DNA of 64,000 nt, taken from Microbacterium paraoxydans (GTDB lineage Bacteria; Actinomycetota; Actinomycetes; Actinomycetales; Microbacteriaceae). Shown here piece after piece: positions 46,870 through 55,449 of this stretch. How positions within the stretch are numbered: position 1 is the first letter of the stretch; each line of letters starts with the position of its first letter. Location of the stretch: NCBI RefSeq assembly GCF_018224615.1, contig NZ_JAGTUK010000001.1, positions 124,001-188,000 of the forward strand. The letters are read 5' to 3'. The translations under genes and the position numbers were made by a program. Below the pieces are notes generated by a model, which was given only the letters and a program-made list of their open reading frames with translations, did no database searches and was not told where the DNA came from.

Positions 46870-47445
46870 ATGACCCCCACGTCCCGCGACACCGGCGCCA
46901 CGCTCGGCCGCATCGCCGTCTTCGCCGCCCTCATCATCGTGCTCGGGACGGTCGTCGTACCGCTGCCCGGCGGCGTGCCGATCACCGCGCAGACCCTGGG
47001 CGTGATGCTCGCCGGACTGGTCCTCGGGCCGCGGGTCGCCCCGCTGTCGATCCTGGTCGTGCTGGCGCTCGCCGCCCTCGGCCTGCCCGTGCTCGCGGGC
47101 GGGCGCGGCGGCCTCGGGGTGTTCGTAGGCCCGACCGCGGGGTACATGCTCGGCTGGATCGCGGGCGTCGTGGTGATCGGTCTGCTCCTACGCACGGGCC
47201 GTCCCACCTGGTGGCGGGTGGCGCTGTCCGCGCTCGTCGGCGGGGTGCTCGTGGTCTACGCGTTCGGCATCCCCGTCCAGGCCATCGTCACCGGTGTGCC
47301 GCTCGACCTCACGGCCCTGTCCGCCCTCGCGTTCCTCCCCGGCGACCTCATCAAGGTCGCCGCCGCCACCCTGATCGTGGTGGCGCTGCGCCGGGCGTAT
47401 CCGCGCGCGTTCGCCGACACGCGCCAGCGCACCGCGGTCGCCTGA
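46870..47445 (+). CDS. bioY: Biotin transporter BioY (ECF S-component)
   Basis: A 191-residue six-helix BioY protein, the biotin-binding S-component of an ECF transporter. Conserved blocks are PLPGGVPITAQTLGVMLAGL, GGRGGLGVFVGPTAGYMLGW and the C-terminal ALAFLPGDLIKVAAATL. No bioM or bioN follows, so it may work alone or share an ECF module encoded elsewhere. GGAAGGA lies upstream of the ATG. The BioQ-like sites just upstream fit biotin repression. Confidence 0.93.
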   Translation: MTPTSRDTGATLGRIAVFAALIIVLGTVVVPLPGGVPITAQTLGVMLAGLVLGPRVAPLSILVVLALAALGLPVLAGGRGGLGVFVGPTAGYMLGWIAGVVVIGLLLRTGRPTWWRVALSALVGGVLVVYAFGIPVQAIVTGVPLDLTALSALAFLPGDLIKVAAATLIVVALRRAYPRAFADTRQRTAVA

Positions 47446-47466
47446 GGCCTGCGCCGCAACCCCGCC

Positions 47467-47502
47467 GATCCGGGGGCCGGCCGCGTCGGCGGCCTCCGGA
47501 TC
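47467..47502 (+). terminator. Terminator hairpin after bioY
   Basis: GATCCGGGGGCCG pairs with CGGCCTCCGGATC (one G-T wobble) 20-odd bases after the bioY stop. Confidence 0.65.
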
Positions 47503-47562
47503 ACGCGTTCCCGCCCCCGGTTTCCGGCGCGGCGGGAACAACGCGCCCGTGACTCGACGTTC

Positions 47563-47576
47563 GTCTTGAGCAAGAC
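47563..47576. promoter_or_regulatory. Palindrome GTCTTGAGCAAGAC upstream of the oxidoreductase gene
   Basis: A perfect 14-bp inverted repeat 35 bases before the start codon at 47611. Possible operator; no factor known. Confidence 0.3.
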
Positions 47577-47610
47577 TTGCCCTGACACGGGCGACGGAGA
47601 GGGGCGGCGC

Positions 47611-49044
47611 ATGACTGCCGAGAAGACCGACGAATACGACCTGATCGTGGTGGGGGCGGGACCGGTGGGCGAGAACGTCGCCGACCGAGCGGTGCAGGGC
47701 GGGCTCACCGCCATCATCGTGGAGAGCGAGCTGGTGGGCGGCGAGTGCTCCTACTGGGCGTGCATGCCGTCGAAGGCGCTGCTCCGGTCGGCGCAGGCGC
47801 TGCGGGCGGCCCAGCACGTGGGCGGTGCATCGCAGGCCGTGACCGGCACGCTCGACGTGCGCGCCGTGTTCGAGCGGCGCGACTCCTTCACCAGCAACTG
47901 GTCGGACGACGGGCAGGTGTCGTGGCTGCAGTCGGCCGGCATCGATCTCGCCCGCGGTTATGGACGTCTCACGGGTGAGCGCGAGGTGACCGTGACGGAC
48001 GCCGACGGCGGCACCCGGGTGCTGCGGGCGCGGCACGCGGTCGCGATCAGCACGGGCTCCGACGCCGTGATCCCCCCGATCGAGGGGCTGCGCGAGGCCT
48101 CCCCGTGGACCAGTCGCGAGGCCACCAGCGCCGAGGAGCTGCCGGAGAGCCTCGCGGTGATCGGCGGCGGCGTGGTCGCGGTCGAGATGGCCACGGCGTA
48201 TGCGGCCCTCGGCTCGCGCGTGACCCTGCTCGCACGCAGCGGGCTGCTGGGCGGCATGGAGCCGTTCGCGGGTCAGCGCGTGACGGCGGGGCTGGAGGAG
48301 CTCGGCGTCGACGTGCGCACCAACACCGGCACCACGGCCGTGCGCCGCGATGAGCACGGCGTCATCATCACGCTCGACAGCGGCGAGGAGGTCACGGCCA
48401 CGGAGGTGCTCGTCGCGACCGGTCGTTCGCCCCGCAGCGGCGACATCGGCCTGGAGGTGGTCGGGCTCGAGCCGGGGCGCTGGATCGAGACCGACGACAC
48501 CCTGCGCGTGCCCGGCGTGGACTGGCTGTACGCGGTCGGCGACGTGAACGGGCGGGTGCTGCTGACGCATCAGGGCAAGTACCAGGCGCGTGCCGCGGGC
48601 GACGTGATCGCCGCACGGGCCAAGGGCGAGGCGGTGGACGACGCTCCGTGGGGGCGGCACGCCGCGACGGCCGACCACGCGGTGGTGCCCCAGGTCACCT
48701 TCTCGATCCCGGAGGTCGGCTCCGTCGGACTCACCGAGGCCGCAGCCCGCGAGGCGGGAACGGCCGTGCAGGTCGTGGACTACGACCTCGGGTGGGTCGC
48801 CGGCGCGAGTCTCTACGAGGACGGCTTCGCGGGACAGGCGCGACTGGTGATCGACACCGACCGCGACGTCGTGATCGGCGCGACCTTCGTCGGCCCGGAG
48901 GTGGCGGAGCTCGTGCAGGCCGCGACCATCGCGATCGTCGGCGAGGTGCCGATCGCGCGACTGTGGCACGCGGTGCCGTCGTATCCCACCATCAGCGAGA
49001 TCTGGCTGCGGCTGCTGGAGGGCTACGGACGGGACTCCGCCTGA
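47611..49044 (+). CDS. FAD/NAD(P)-dependent disulfide-reductase-like oxidoreductase
   Basis: A 477-residue class I pyridine nucleotide-disulfide oxidoreductase, related to dihydrolipoyl dehydrogenase and mercuric reductase. The FAD motif is VVGAGPVGENV, the redox-active pair is Cys46-Cys51 in ECSYWACMPSK, the NAD(P) loop is VIGGGVVAVEMA, and the second FAD block is YAVGDVNGR. At the C-terminus the usual catalytic HPT is replaced by YPT (VPSYPTISEIWL), so acid-base catalysis differs from lipoamide dehydrogenase and the substrate is uncertain. GGAGAGGGG lies before the ATG at 47611. Confidence 0.85.
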   Translation: MTAEKTDEYDLIVVGAGPVGENVADRAVQGGLTAIIVESELVGGECSYWACMPSKALLRSAQALRAAQHVGGASQAVTGTLDVRAVFERRDSFTSNWSDDGQVSWLQSAGIDLARGYGRLTGEREVTVTDADGGTRVLRARHAVAISTGSDAVIPPIEGLREASPWTSREATSAEELPESLAVIGGGVVAVEMATAYAALGSRVTLLARSGLLGGMEPFAGQRVTAGLEELGVDVRTNTGTTAVRRDEHGVIITLDSGEEVTATEVLVATGRSPRSGDIGLEVVGLEPGRWIETDDTLRVPGVDWLYAVGDVNGRVLLTHQGKYQARAAGDVIAARAKGEAVDDAPWGRHAATADHAVVPQVTFSIPEVGSVGLTEAAAREAGTAVQVVDYDLGWVAGASLYEDGFAGQARLVIDTDRDVVIGATFVGPEVAELVQAATIAIVGEVPIARLWHAVPSYPTISEIWLRLLEGYGRDSA

Positions 49045-49177
49045 CGGGCAATCCGTTGTCGCGACCGCACCGAACAGCACCGGGATTGTTTCTCACATTG
49101 ACGACCGCCCGCGCAAGCCGCTGCTCGATGTCGTCGCCGTCTTATACGCTCTTACCCACATCCGAGGAGGCAGGACC

Positions 49178-49480
49178 ATGAAGGCTGTACTCGCAGGAAC
49201 CGTGCTCGCCGAGGCCGCACAGGACGACCTCATCCGCATCGAAGGCAACTGGTACTTCCCGCCGGCGTCGGTCGCGCCCGACGTGCTCGTCGAGAGCCCC
49301 ACGCCCTACACCTGTCCGTGGAAGGGCGAGTGCCAGTACTACTCGGTGCGGGCCGGTGGCGAGCTGCACAAAGACCTCGCGTGGTCGTACCCGCACCCGT
49401 ACCCCTCGGCGTTCGACCGGGTCGGGAAAGACTTCTCGGGCTACGTCGCCTTCGCCCCGGGTGTCGAGGTGTCGGCCTGA
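49178..49480 (+). CDS. DUF427-domain protein
   Basis: A 100-residue single DUF427 domain: IEGNWYFPPASVAPDVL, then PYTCPWKGECQYYSV with two cysteines, and DLAWSYPHPYPSAFDRVGKD. The family is widespread in actinobacteria with no settled function. GAGGAGG lies seven bases before the ATG, with a TACGCT -10 candidate at 49145. It stands 39 bases before the osmoprotectant transporter but may be independent. Confidence 0.88.
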   Translation: MKAVLAGTVLAEAAQDDLIRIEGNWYFPPASVAPDVLVESPTPYTCPWKGECQYYSVRAGGELHKDLAWSYPHPYPSAFDRVGKDFSGYVAFAPGVEVSA

Positions 49481-49519
49481 GCCGCGCCGCGCCCGCACGA
49501 CCGTCGGAGAAGAACCCCC

Positions 49520-50380
49520 ATGATCGAGTTCCGCAACGTCACCAAGCGCTTCCCCGACGGGACGCTCGCCGTGAACGACTTCAGCCTGGTGCTGCCGTCG
49601 CGTAAGACCACCGTGTTCGTCGGCTCGTCCGGCTGCGGCAAGACCACCCTCCTGCGCATGATCAACCGCATGGTCGAGCCCACCTCGGGCGAGGTCGAGA
49701 TCGACGGCGAGAGCGTGCTCTCCGGCGATCCGGTGGCCCTGCGCCGCCGCATCGGCTACGTCATGCAGAACTCGGGCCTCATGCCGCACTTCACCGTGAT
49801 CGACAACGTCTCCACGGTGCTGCGGCTCAACGGCGTGAAGCGCAAGGAGGCCCACGCGCGCGCCCGTGAGCTGCTCACCACGGTCGGGCTCGACCAGGCG
49901 CTCGCCGAGCGGTACCCCAGCCAGCTGTCGGGCGGGCAGCAGCAGCGCGTCGGTGTGGCACGCGGGCTCGCCGCCGACCCGAACATCCTCCTGATGGACG
50001 AGCCCTTCGGCGCGGTCGACCCCATCGTGCGCGCCGACCTGCAGCAGGAGACACTGCGCCTGCAGCACGAGCTCGACAAGACGGTCGTGTTCGTGACGCA
50101 CGACATCGACGAGGCGTTCCTGCTGGGCGACCAGGTGGTGATCCTCGACAAGGGCGCCAGGGTCGTGCAGGTGGGCAGCCCGAGCGAGATCATCGAGAAC
50201 CCGGCCGACGACTTCGTCTCGGCGTTCATCGGCGCCGACCGCGGCCGCCGGGCACTGCACCTCAAGCAGACCCCGCGCGGCACGGTCGTGGTCGACTCCG
50301 AGGGCCGCACGCAGGGCGCGATCGTCGACGCCCCCGACGAGCTGGTGGGCGGAGCCGCCGCGGCGAAGGCGGCCCCGTGA
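49520..50380 (+). CDS. Osmoprotectant (glycine betaine/choline-type) ABC transporter, ATP-binding protein
   Basis: A 286-residue OpuA/OpuC-type ATPase. Walker A is GSSGCGKTT at 35-43, the Q-loop is in YVMQNSGLMPHFTV, the signature is LSGGQQQRVGVARG, and Walker B is ILLMDEPFGAVDPI. The FVTHDIDEAFLLGDQ switch region and a short C-terminal domain follow; a full pair of CBS domains is absent. It is first of a four-gene operon ATPase-permease-permease-binding protein, coupled by GTGA overlap to the next gene. Confidence 0.93.
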   Translation: MIEFRNVTKRFPDGTLAVNDFSLVLPSRKTTVFVGSSGCGKTTLLRMINRMVEPTSGEVEIDGESVLSGDPVALRRRIGYVMQNSGLMPHFTVIDNVSTVLRLNGVKRKEAHARARELLTTVGLDQALAERYPSQLSGGQQQRVGVARGLAADPNILLMDEPFGAVDPIVRADLQQETLRLQHELDKTVVFVTHDIDEAFLLGDQVVILDKGARVVQVGSPSEIIENPADDFVSAFIGADRGRRALHLKQTPRGTVVVDSEGRTQGAIVDAPDELVGGAAAAKAAP

Positions 50381-51069
50381 ACTGGGTGGTCGACAACCTC
50401 GGGCTGATCCTCGATCTCACCGTCGCGCACCTGCGGCAGAGCGTCGTGCCGATCGTGCTGGGCTTCGTGCTCTCGCTGCCGCTGGGGTGGGTGGCGTGGC
50501 GTTACCGCCTGGTGCGCGGCCCCATCATCGCGCTCACCGGCCTGCTCTACACGATCCCGTCGCTCGCGCTGCTGATCCTGCTCCCCGCGGTGCTCGGCTA
50601 TTCCGCGATCAGCGAGCCCAACCTGGTGATCGCGCTGACCATCTACGCCGTCGCGATCCTGGTGCGCGCGGTCGCCGACGGCCTCGACTCGGTGGACGAC
50701 GACGTGCGGCAGGCGGCCACCGCGACCGGCTTCGCGCCGTTCCGCCGCTTCTGGGCGGTCGAGTTCCCGCTCGCCGGCCCGGTGATCCTCGCGGGTCTCC
50801 GCGTCACCGCCGTCAGCACGATCTCGCTCGCCACGGTCGGCATCCTGATCGGCGTGCGCAACCTCGGCTACCTGTTCACCGACGGGTTGCAGCGCCGCAT
50901 CATCGAGGAGGTCTTCGCGGGTGTGGTCGCCGTCGTGGTGATCGCGCTGATCGTCGACCTGCTGCTGCTGCTCGCGGGGCGGGCGCTCATGCCGTGGACG
51001 CGGGCGGTCACCAAGACGGCGACGAAGGCGGCCGTGGGTCGCACGGCGGCGATCGGATCGGCCGCATGA
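50377..51069 (+). CDS. Osmoprotectant ABC transporter permease (first)
   Basis: A 230-residue inner-membrane permease with five to six TM helices and the binding-protein-dependent transport loop (VRQAATATGFAPFRRFWAVE). GTG start overlapping the ATPase stop. It pairs with the second permease downstream (four-base overlap) to form the heterodimeric channel. Confidence 0.92.
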   Translation: MNWVVDNLGLILDLTVAHLRQSVVPIVLGFVLSLPLGWVAWRYRLVRGPIIALTGLLYTIPSLALLILLPAVLGYSAISEPNLVIALTIYAVAILVRAVADGLDSVDDDVRQAATATGFAPFRRFWAVEFPLAGPVILAGLRVTAVSTISLATVGILIGVRNLGYLFTDGLQRRIIEEVFAGVVAVVVIALIVDLLLLLAGRALMPWTRAVTKTATKAAVGRTAAIGSAA

Positions 51070-51791
51070 ACCTGTTCGCGGAGGCCTTCGCCTGGTTGTT
51101 CTCGCCCGAGCGCTGGCAGGGTGCGTACTCGCTGCCCGTGCTGTTCGGGCAGCACATCTTCTACACGGTCGTCTCGGTGGTGATCGCCGCGGTGATCGCG
51201 GTGCCGCTGGGCTGGCTGATCGGGCACACGGGCCGCGGGCGGGAGATCGCCGTCGCGGTGTCGGGGGCGGCGCGCGCCATCCCGTCGTTCGGCCTCATGG
51301 TGCTGCTGGTGCTGCTGCTGGGCGTACTGCGCACCCCGCTCGCGGCGATCATCACGTTCGTGCTGCTCGCGATCCCGTCGTTGCTCGCCGGGGCCTACAC
51401 GGGCCTCGAGGCGATCGACCGCCGAGTGCTCGACGCCGCGCGGGCCATGGGCATGACCGAGTGGCAGGTGTTCTGGAAGGTCGAGGTGCCGCTCGGCCTC
51501 TCCCTGCTCGTCGGCGGTCTGCGCTCGGCGCTGCTGCAGGTGATCGCCACGGTCACGATCGCCGCCTACGTGAACCTGGGCGGTCTCGGCTGGCCGATCA
51601 TCCAGGGCATCCCGCTGCGCCGCTTCGACCAGGTGCTGGGCGGCGCGATCCTCGTCGCGGTGCTCGCCCTCCTGGTCGACCTCCTGCTCGCGCTCGCCCA
51701 GCACGCCGCCGTGCCGCAGGGTGTGCGCCCCCGTTCCGTGCGCCGACGCGCCAGGGCCTCCGCGCCCGCGCCGGCCGCCGCTCCCGCCTGA
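51066..51791 (+). CDS. Osmoprotectant ABC transporter permease (second)
   Basis: A 241-residue permease with an FGQHIFYTVVSVVIAAVIAV N-terminal helix and the coupling loop LDAARAMGMTEWQVFWKVEV. A basic, Ala/Pro-rich C-terminal tail follows. It overlaps the first permease by four bases and lies 48 bases before the binding-protein gene. Confidence 0.92.
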   Translation: MNLFAEAFAWLFSPERWQGAYSLPVLFGQHIFYTVVSVVIAAVIAVPLGWLIGHTGRGREIAVAVSGAARAIPSFGLMVLLVLLLGVLRTPLAAIITFVLLAIPSLLAGAYTGLEAIDRRVLDAARAMGMTEWQVFWKVEVPLGLSLLVGGLRSALLQVIATVTIAAYVNLGGLGWPIIQGIPLRRFDQVLGGAILVAVLALLVDLLLALAQHAAVPQGVRPRSVRRRARASAPAPAAAPA

Positions 51792-51839
51792 CTGACGTCC
51801 GTCCACAGCATCCGCAGGTCCCAGAGAAGAGGAAGTCCC

Positions 51840-52757
51840 ATGTTCACCGCACGCTCGTCCCGCTTCGCCCTCGCCGGCGGCGCCGCGATCGCCGCAGCGC
51901 TCGTTCTCGCCGGCTGCACCAGCAGCAACCCGCTCGACACCCCCACGGAGGACTCCGGTTCGGGTGGCAGCGACACCATCGTGATCGGCTCGCAGGCGTA
52001 CTACTCGAACGAGATCATCGCCGAGATCTACGCGCAGGCGCTGGAGGCCGCCGACTTCACGGTCGACCGCAAGTTCAGCATCGGCCAGCGCGACGCCTAC
52101 ATGCCCGACGTGGAGTCCGGCGCGATCGACCTGTTCCCCGAGTACACCGGCAACCTGCTGGAGTACCTGGACAAGGACGCGACCGCCACCAGCCCGGAGG
52201 ACGTGTACTCGGCGCTGCAGGAGGCGCTGCCCGACGGCCTCACGGCGCTCGACTATGCCGAGGCGACCGATCAGGACACGTACACGGTGCTGAAGAGCTT
52301 CGCCGAGGAGAACGGCCTCACCACGATCGCCGACCTGTCGAAGGTCACCACCCCGGTCACGATCGGTGCGGCGCCGGAGTTCGAGCAGCGTCCGTACGGT
52401 CCCGCGAAGGCCAAGGAGGTCTACGGCGTCGACCTGGCGTTCTCGGCCACCGGCCCGACCACGCTGGAGTCGCTGCTGGCCGGCGAGATCCAGGTGGCCG
52501 ACATCTACTCGGCCGACCCGGCGTTCCAGACCGAGGACATCGTGGCGCTGGAAGACCCGGAGAACATCATCCTCGCGTCCAACGTCGTGCCGATCGCGTC
52601 GAGCGACGTGGCCGACGAGATCGCCGACGTGATCAACGCGATCAGCGAGAAGCTGACCGCGGAGGAGCTGGTGGCCCTCAACGTGCAGAGCACGGTCGAC
52701 AAGAAGTCGGCGGAGGAGATCGCCAAGCAGTGGCTCGCCGACAACGACCTCGCCTGA
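51840..52757 (+). CDS. Osmoprotectant ABC transporter substrate-binding lipoprotein
   Basis: A 305-residue lipoprotein of the OpuC/OsmF (QAT) type. The signal peptide ends in lipobox LAGC at about residue 24. The mature protein starts with a Ser/Gly linker, then DTIVIGSQAYYSNEIIAEIY, DLFPEYTGNLLEYL, and STVDKKSAEEIAKQWLADND at the end. It should capture glycine betaine, choline or a similar solute outside the membrane. A strong terminator beginning within its last codons closes the operon. Confidence 0.92.
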   Translation: MFTARSSRFALAGGAAIAAALVLAGCTSSNPLDTPTEDSGSGGSDTIVIGSQAYYSNEIIAEIYAQALEAADFTVDRKFSIGQRDAYMPDVESGAIDLFPEYTGNLLEYLDKDATATSPEDVYSALQEALPDGLTALDYAEATDQDTYTVLKSFAEENGLTTIADLSKVTTPVTIGAAPEFEQRPYGPAKAKEVYGVDLAFSATGPTTLESLLAGEIQVADIYSADPAFQTEDIVALEDPENIILASNVVPIASSDVADEIADVINAISEKLTAEELVALNVQSTVDKKSAEEIAKQWLADNDLA

Positions 52758-52812
52758 GCGGAGTCGCACGAAGCGCCCGGTCCCTCGCGGGGCCGGGCGC
52801 TTCGTCGTGCGG
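52751..52812 (+). terminator. Terminator copy 1 of a 62-bp direct repeat
   Basis: The hairpin GAAGCGCCCGG...CCGGGCGCTTC follows the binding-protein stop and ends in TTCGTCGTG. The same 62 bases, including the final GCC-TGA codons, recur at 53107-53168 with one mismatch (A versus C at the eleventh to twelfth base). Confidence 0.9.
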
Positions 52813-52825
52813 GCCATGTCCACGT

Positions 52826-53113
52826 ATGACGACATATTGGACTCAAATGCCTAATCTGCCCAGGGAACTACGAGGAAAACGGACTGCTACTGTCGTCGGC
52901 ATGTTCTTCGCGATCGGATTCGTGCTGTCGATCGTCGTGGCGTTCGTCAGTCCGTACGTCTATGAGGGTCTGACGGATTCGCCCGCACTGCCGACCTCCG
53001 TGACCATCATTGCCTGCTGGGTCGTGCTGGCGGGTGGGGGGTATCTCGTGGACCTACGCAGGCACCGGAAGTCCGCACCCGAGGGCGGAGACTCTCCTGA
53101 GTCGCCCGCCTGA
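52826..53113 (+). CDS. Small two-helix membrane protein bracketed by duplicated terminators
   Basis: A protein of up to 95 residues that I do not recognise. It has two hydrophobic segments (FFAIGFVLSIVVAFVSPYVY and SVTIIACWVVLAGGGYLVDL) and a basic/acidic tail. The start is uncertain: ATGs at 52826, 52847 and 52901 are all in frame and none has a good ribosome-binding site; the last gives 70 residues. The upstream 90 bases are visibly richer in A and T than their neighbours. The stop codon lies inside the second copy of a 62-bp repeat whose first copy ends the preceding gene, which suggests insertion or duplication of a cassette here. Confidence 0.55.
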   Translation: MTTYWTQMPNLPRELRGKRTATVVGMFFAIGFVLSIVVAFVSPYVYEGLTDSPALPTSVTIIACWVVLAGGGYLVDLRRHRKSAPEGGDSPESPA

Positions 53114-53168
53114 GCGGCGTCGCACGAAGCGCCCGGTCCCTCGCGGGGCCGGGCGCTTCGTCGTGCGG
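53107..53168. terminator. Terminator copy 2 of the 62-bp direct repeat
   Basis: Same hairpin as 52751-52812. It also lies just after the convergent AI-2E-family gene's stop and may serve both strands. Confidence 0.9.
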
Positions 53169-53174
53169 CGGTGA

Positions 53175-54383
53175 CTAGACGCGCGCGTCCTGCCGGGGGA
53201 CCAGGACCTGCTTGATGATGATGAGGATCGACGCGGTGACCGGGACCGCGACCAGAGCACCGAGCAGCCCCAGCAGCGTGCCGCCGGCCAGGGCGCCGAT
53301 CACCACGAGCGAGCCGGGCACGGCCACCGCGCGGTTCATCACGCGCGGCGTCAGCACGTACGCCTCGATCTGCATATAGACGAGGTAGATCGCGGCGAAC
53401 ACGAGCGCGGCGATCGGGTTGGTGAACAGCGCCAGCCCGGTGCCGATGATCCAGAACAGCACCGATCCGACGAGCGGGATGAGTGTGACGCAGAACGCGA
53501 TGGCGGCCATGAGCGGCGGGAACGGCAGGCCCAGCACGGCGTAGAGGATGAGGGCCAGGGTCGCGTTGCAGAACGCCAGCACCACCATGCCCATCACGTA
53601 GCCGCCCACCGAATCGGTGATCTGGTCGGCGATGTCGCTCGTGCGAGCGCGGTCGCGGGCCGGGGCCAGGCGCAGCATGCCCTGCTTCATGGCGGGGAGG
53701 GTCGCGAGGAAGTACAGCGTCAGCACGAGCACGACGATCGCGCCGGAGATGCCGGAGGCGATCGAGGCGCCCACCGCGAGCGCCCCGCCGCCGATCGTCG
53801 CCAGGTTGCCGAAGTCGGACAGGAACTTCTGCACCTCGCCGACGAGATCCTGGAACTGGTCGCCGAACTGGTCATCGAGCGTGGCGTACAGGTCGGTCTT
53901 CGTGAAGTCCTGGATCATGCCGGGAACGGACCGCACGAACTGCGAGATCTGGTCGACGACGATCGGGATGATCATCCACAGCACGAGCGCGAACACCACG
54001 ATCAGCGCGACGATCGTGATGACGACCGCGATGGCCCGGGAGAGTCCGCGCCGCTCCAGGAAGCGCACAGCGGGGTCGAGCCCGAGCGCACCGAACAGGG
54101 CGAGGGCGATGTAGATGAGCACGGTCGACAGGTTCGACAGCGCGAGGCCGATCACGAACGCGCCGAGGCCGCCGAGCGTGACCAGGAAGCCGAACACGAA
54201 CGGCCGGTCGATGCGTGTCCAGAACGAGCGGCTGGGCGTCATGGGCTCCACCACCACCGGGCGGGCGGCGTGCGCGGTCGCGATGGGGGCCGCGTCGGCC
54301 GGGGCGCCGGCGAGGGCCGAGTCCACGGGCTCGGGGAGCGCGTCGTCGTGGGGGGCGGGTGCCGGCGACTCGTCGTTGCTCAT
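53175..54383 (-). CDS. AI-2E family transporter (UPF0118 permease)
   Basis: A 402-residue membrane protein. A roughly 65-residue hydrophilic Ala/Pro-rich N-terminal extension precedes TM1-TM3, a large amphipathic region (VDQISQFVRSVPGMIQDFTK) and TM4-TM8. Conserved AI-2E blocks include GGYVMGMVVLAFCNATLALI, IPLVGSVLFWIIGTGLALFT and EAYVLTPRVMNRAV. Members export AI-2 or act as Na+/H+ antiporters; the substrate here is unknown. The ATG at 54383 is six bases after TATCGT. Confidence 0.87.
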   Translation of the reverse strand: MSNDESPAPAPHDDALPEPVDSALAGAPADAAPIATAHAARPVVVEPMTPSRSFWTRIDRPFVFGFLVTLGGLGAFVIGLALSNLSTVLIYIALALFGALGLDPAVRFLERRGLSRAIAVVITIVALIVVFALVLWMIIPIVVDQISQFVRSVPGMIQDFTKTDLYATLDDQFGDQFQDLVGEVQKFLSDFGNLATIGGGALAVGASIASGISGAIVVLVLTLYFLATLPAMKQGMLRLAPARDRARTSDIADQITDSVGGYVMGMVVLAFCNATLALILYAVLGLPFPPLMAAIAFCVTLIPLVGSVLFWIIGTGLALFTNPIAALVFAAIYLVYMQIEAYVLTPRVMNRAVAVPGSLVVIGALAGGTLLGLLGALVAVPVTASILIIIKQVLVPRQDARV

Positions 54384-54389
54384 GAGCAC

Positions 54390-54395
54390 ACGATA
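54390..54395 (-). promoter_or_regulatory. -10 box of the AI-2E gene, leaderless type
   Basis: TATCGT on the minus strand, six bases, then ATG. Confidence 0.5.
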
Positions 54396-54432
54396 GCGCT
54401 GCCCGACCGCGGGGCCGGGGGGACCTCGCCCC

Positions 54433-54438
54433 TAGAGT
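54433..54438 (+). promoter_or_regulatory. -10 box of the chorismate mutase gene, leaderless type
   Basis: TAGAGT, six bases (GGGAGG), then ATG at 54445. Confidence 0.5.
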
Positions 54439-54444
54439 GGGAGG

Positions 54445-54744
54445 ATGACCGCCGTAGAGGATCCGAAGGCCGAGCTGCTCCGTCTGCGCGCCACCATCGA
54501 CAACATCGATGCGGCGCTGATCTTCATGCTGGCCGAACGCTTCCGTGCCACACAGCAGGTCGGGCACCTCAAGGCCGAGCACGCCATGCCCCCATCCGAC
54601 CCGAACCGCGAGGAACAGCAGGTCGCACGGCTGCGCGCGCTCGCGGAGGAGGCCCACCTCGACCCCGAGTTCGCGGAGAAGTGGTTCAACTTCGTGGTCG
54701 CGGAGGTCATCCGCCACCACACCGAGGCCGCCGAGAGCCGCTGA
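54445..54744 (+). CDS. Chorismate mutase (AroQ class)
   Basis: A 99-residue all-helical AroQ-type chorismate mutase, converting chorismate to prephenate for phenylalanine and tyrosine. Helix 1 carries LRLRATIDNIDAALIFMLAE and RFRATQQVGHLKAEH, with the conserved Arg, Asp and Lys. Helix 3 contains WFNFVVAEVIRHH. There is no signal peptide, so it is cytoplasmic. It stands alone. The -10 box ends six bases before the ATG, implying a leaderless transcript. Confidence 0.9.
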   Translation: MTAVEDPKAELLRLRATIDNIDAALIFMLAERFRATQQVGHLKAEHAMPPSDPNREEQQVARLRALAEEAHLDPEFAEKWFNFVVAEVIRHHTEAAESR

Positions 54745-54760
54745 GCCGCGGTCGCGGAGG

Positions 54761-55354
54761 TCACACCGCGAGGATGCGTCCGCTGATGACGCCCTCGACC
54801 GCGCGCACGTACGCGCGACCCACCTCCTGGTCGCTCACGGGACGGTGCCCCGGGAACGCGTCGAAGTAGCCGGGGGAGTTCTCCAGCACGTCGGGCGAGA
54901 CGGCGTTGATGCGGATCCCGCGCGGTGCCTCCGCGGCGGCCGTGATCACGAACGACTCGAGGGCTCCGTTGGCGAGGGCCGCCGCGGCGCCCGTGGCGAT
55001 CGGCTCGCGCGCGAGCACCCCGCTGGTCAGCGTGATCGAGCCCCCGTCGGCGACCGCGCCCAGGGCCTCGCGCACCACGTCGAGCTGCGCGAGGGTCTTG
55101 CCCGTGAACGCGGCCACGTAGTCGTCGCGGTTCAGCTCGCCGAGCGGCTTGAACGGCACGGAACCCACCGCCACCACGACCGCGTCCACGGAGCCGACGC
55201 GCGCGAAGAGCTCCCGGATGGACGACGGGTCGGTCACGTCCACGCGCTCGCCGGTCGTGCGCGCGGCGCGGACGACCTCGTGCCCGCGCTCCTCGAGGGT
55301 GGTGGCGACCACGCCGCCGATGCTGCCGGTCGCGCCGATCACGAGTGCCTTCAT
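54761..55354 (-). CDS. Short-chain dehydrogenase/reductase
   Basis: A 197-residue short SDR. The nucleotide loop is VIGATGSIGGVV at the N-terminus. SITLTSGVL contributes the Ser; the usual YxxxK pair is absent (a LANGALESFVITAAAEAPRG stretch stands in its place), and the C-terminal RINAVSPDVLENSP loop is conserved. Close to the YwnB-like short SDRs seen in many actinobacteria; the substrate is unknown. GGAAGGA lies upstream of the ATG. Confidence 0.85.
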   Translation of the reverse strand: MKALVIGATGSIGGVVATTLEERGHEVVRAARTTGERVDVTDPSSIRELFARVGSVDAVVVAVGSVPFKPLGELNRDDYVAAFTGKTLAQLDVVREALGAVADGGSITLTSGVLAREPIATGAAAALANGALESFVITAAAEAPRGIRINAVSPDVLENSPGYFDAFPGHRPVSDQEVGRAYVRAVEGVISGRILAV

Positions 55355-55449
55355 GGGTGTCCTTCCGCCAGAGCTCACGAGCGGTCGATCACCCGCCCCG
55401 CACGAGTCTTCCACCCTCCGCGCGGGTCGAGGGTCGTTCGGGCGGCGGG

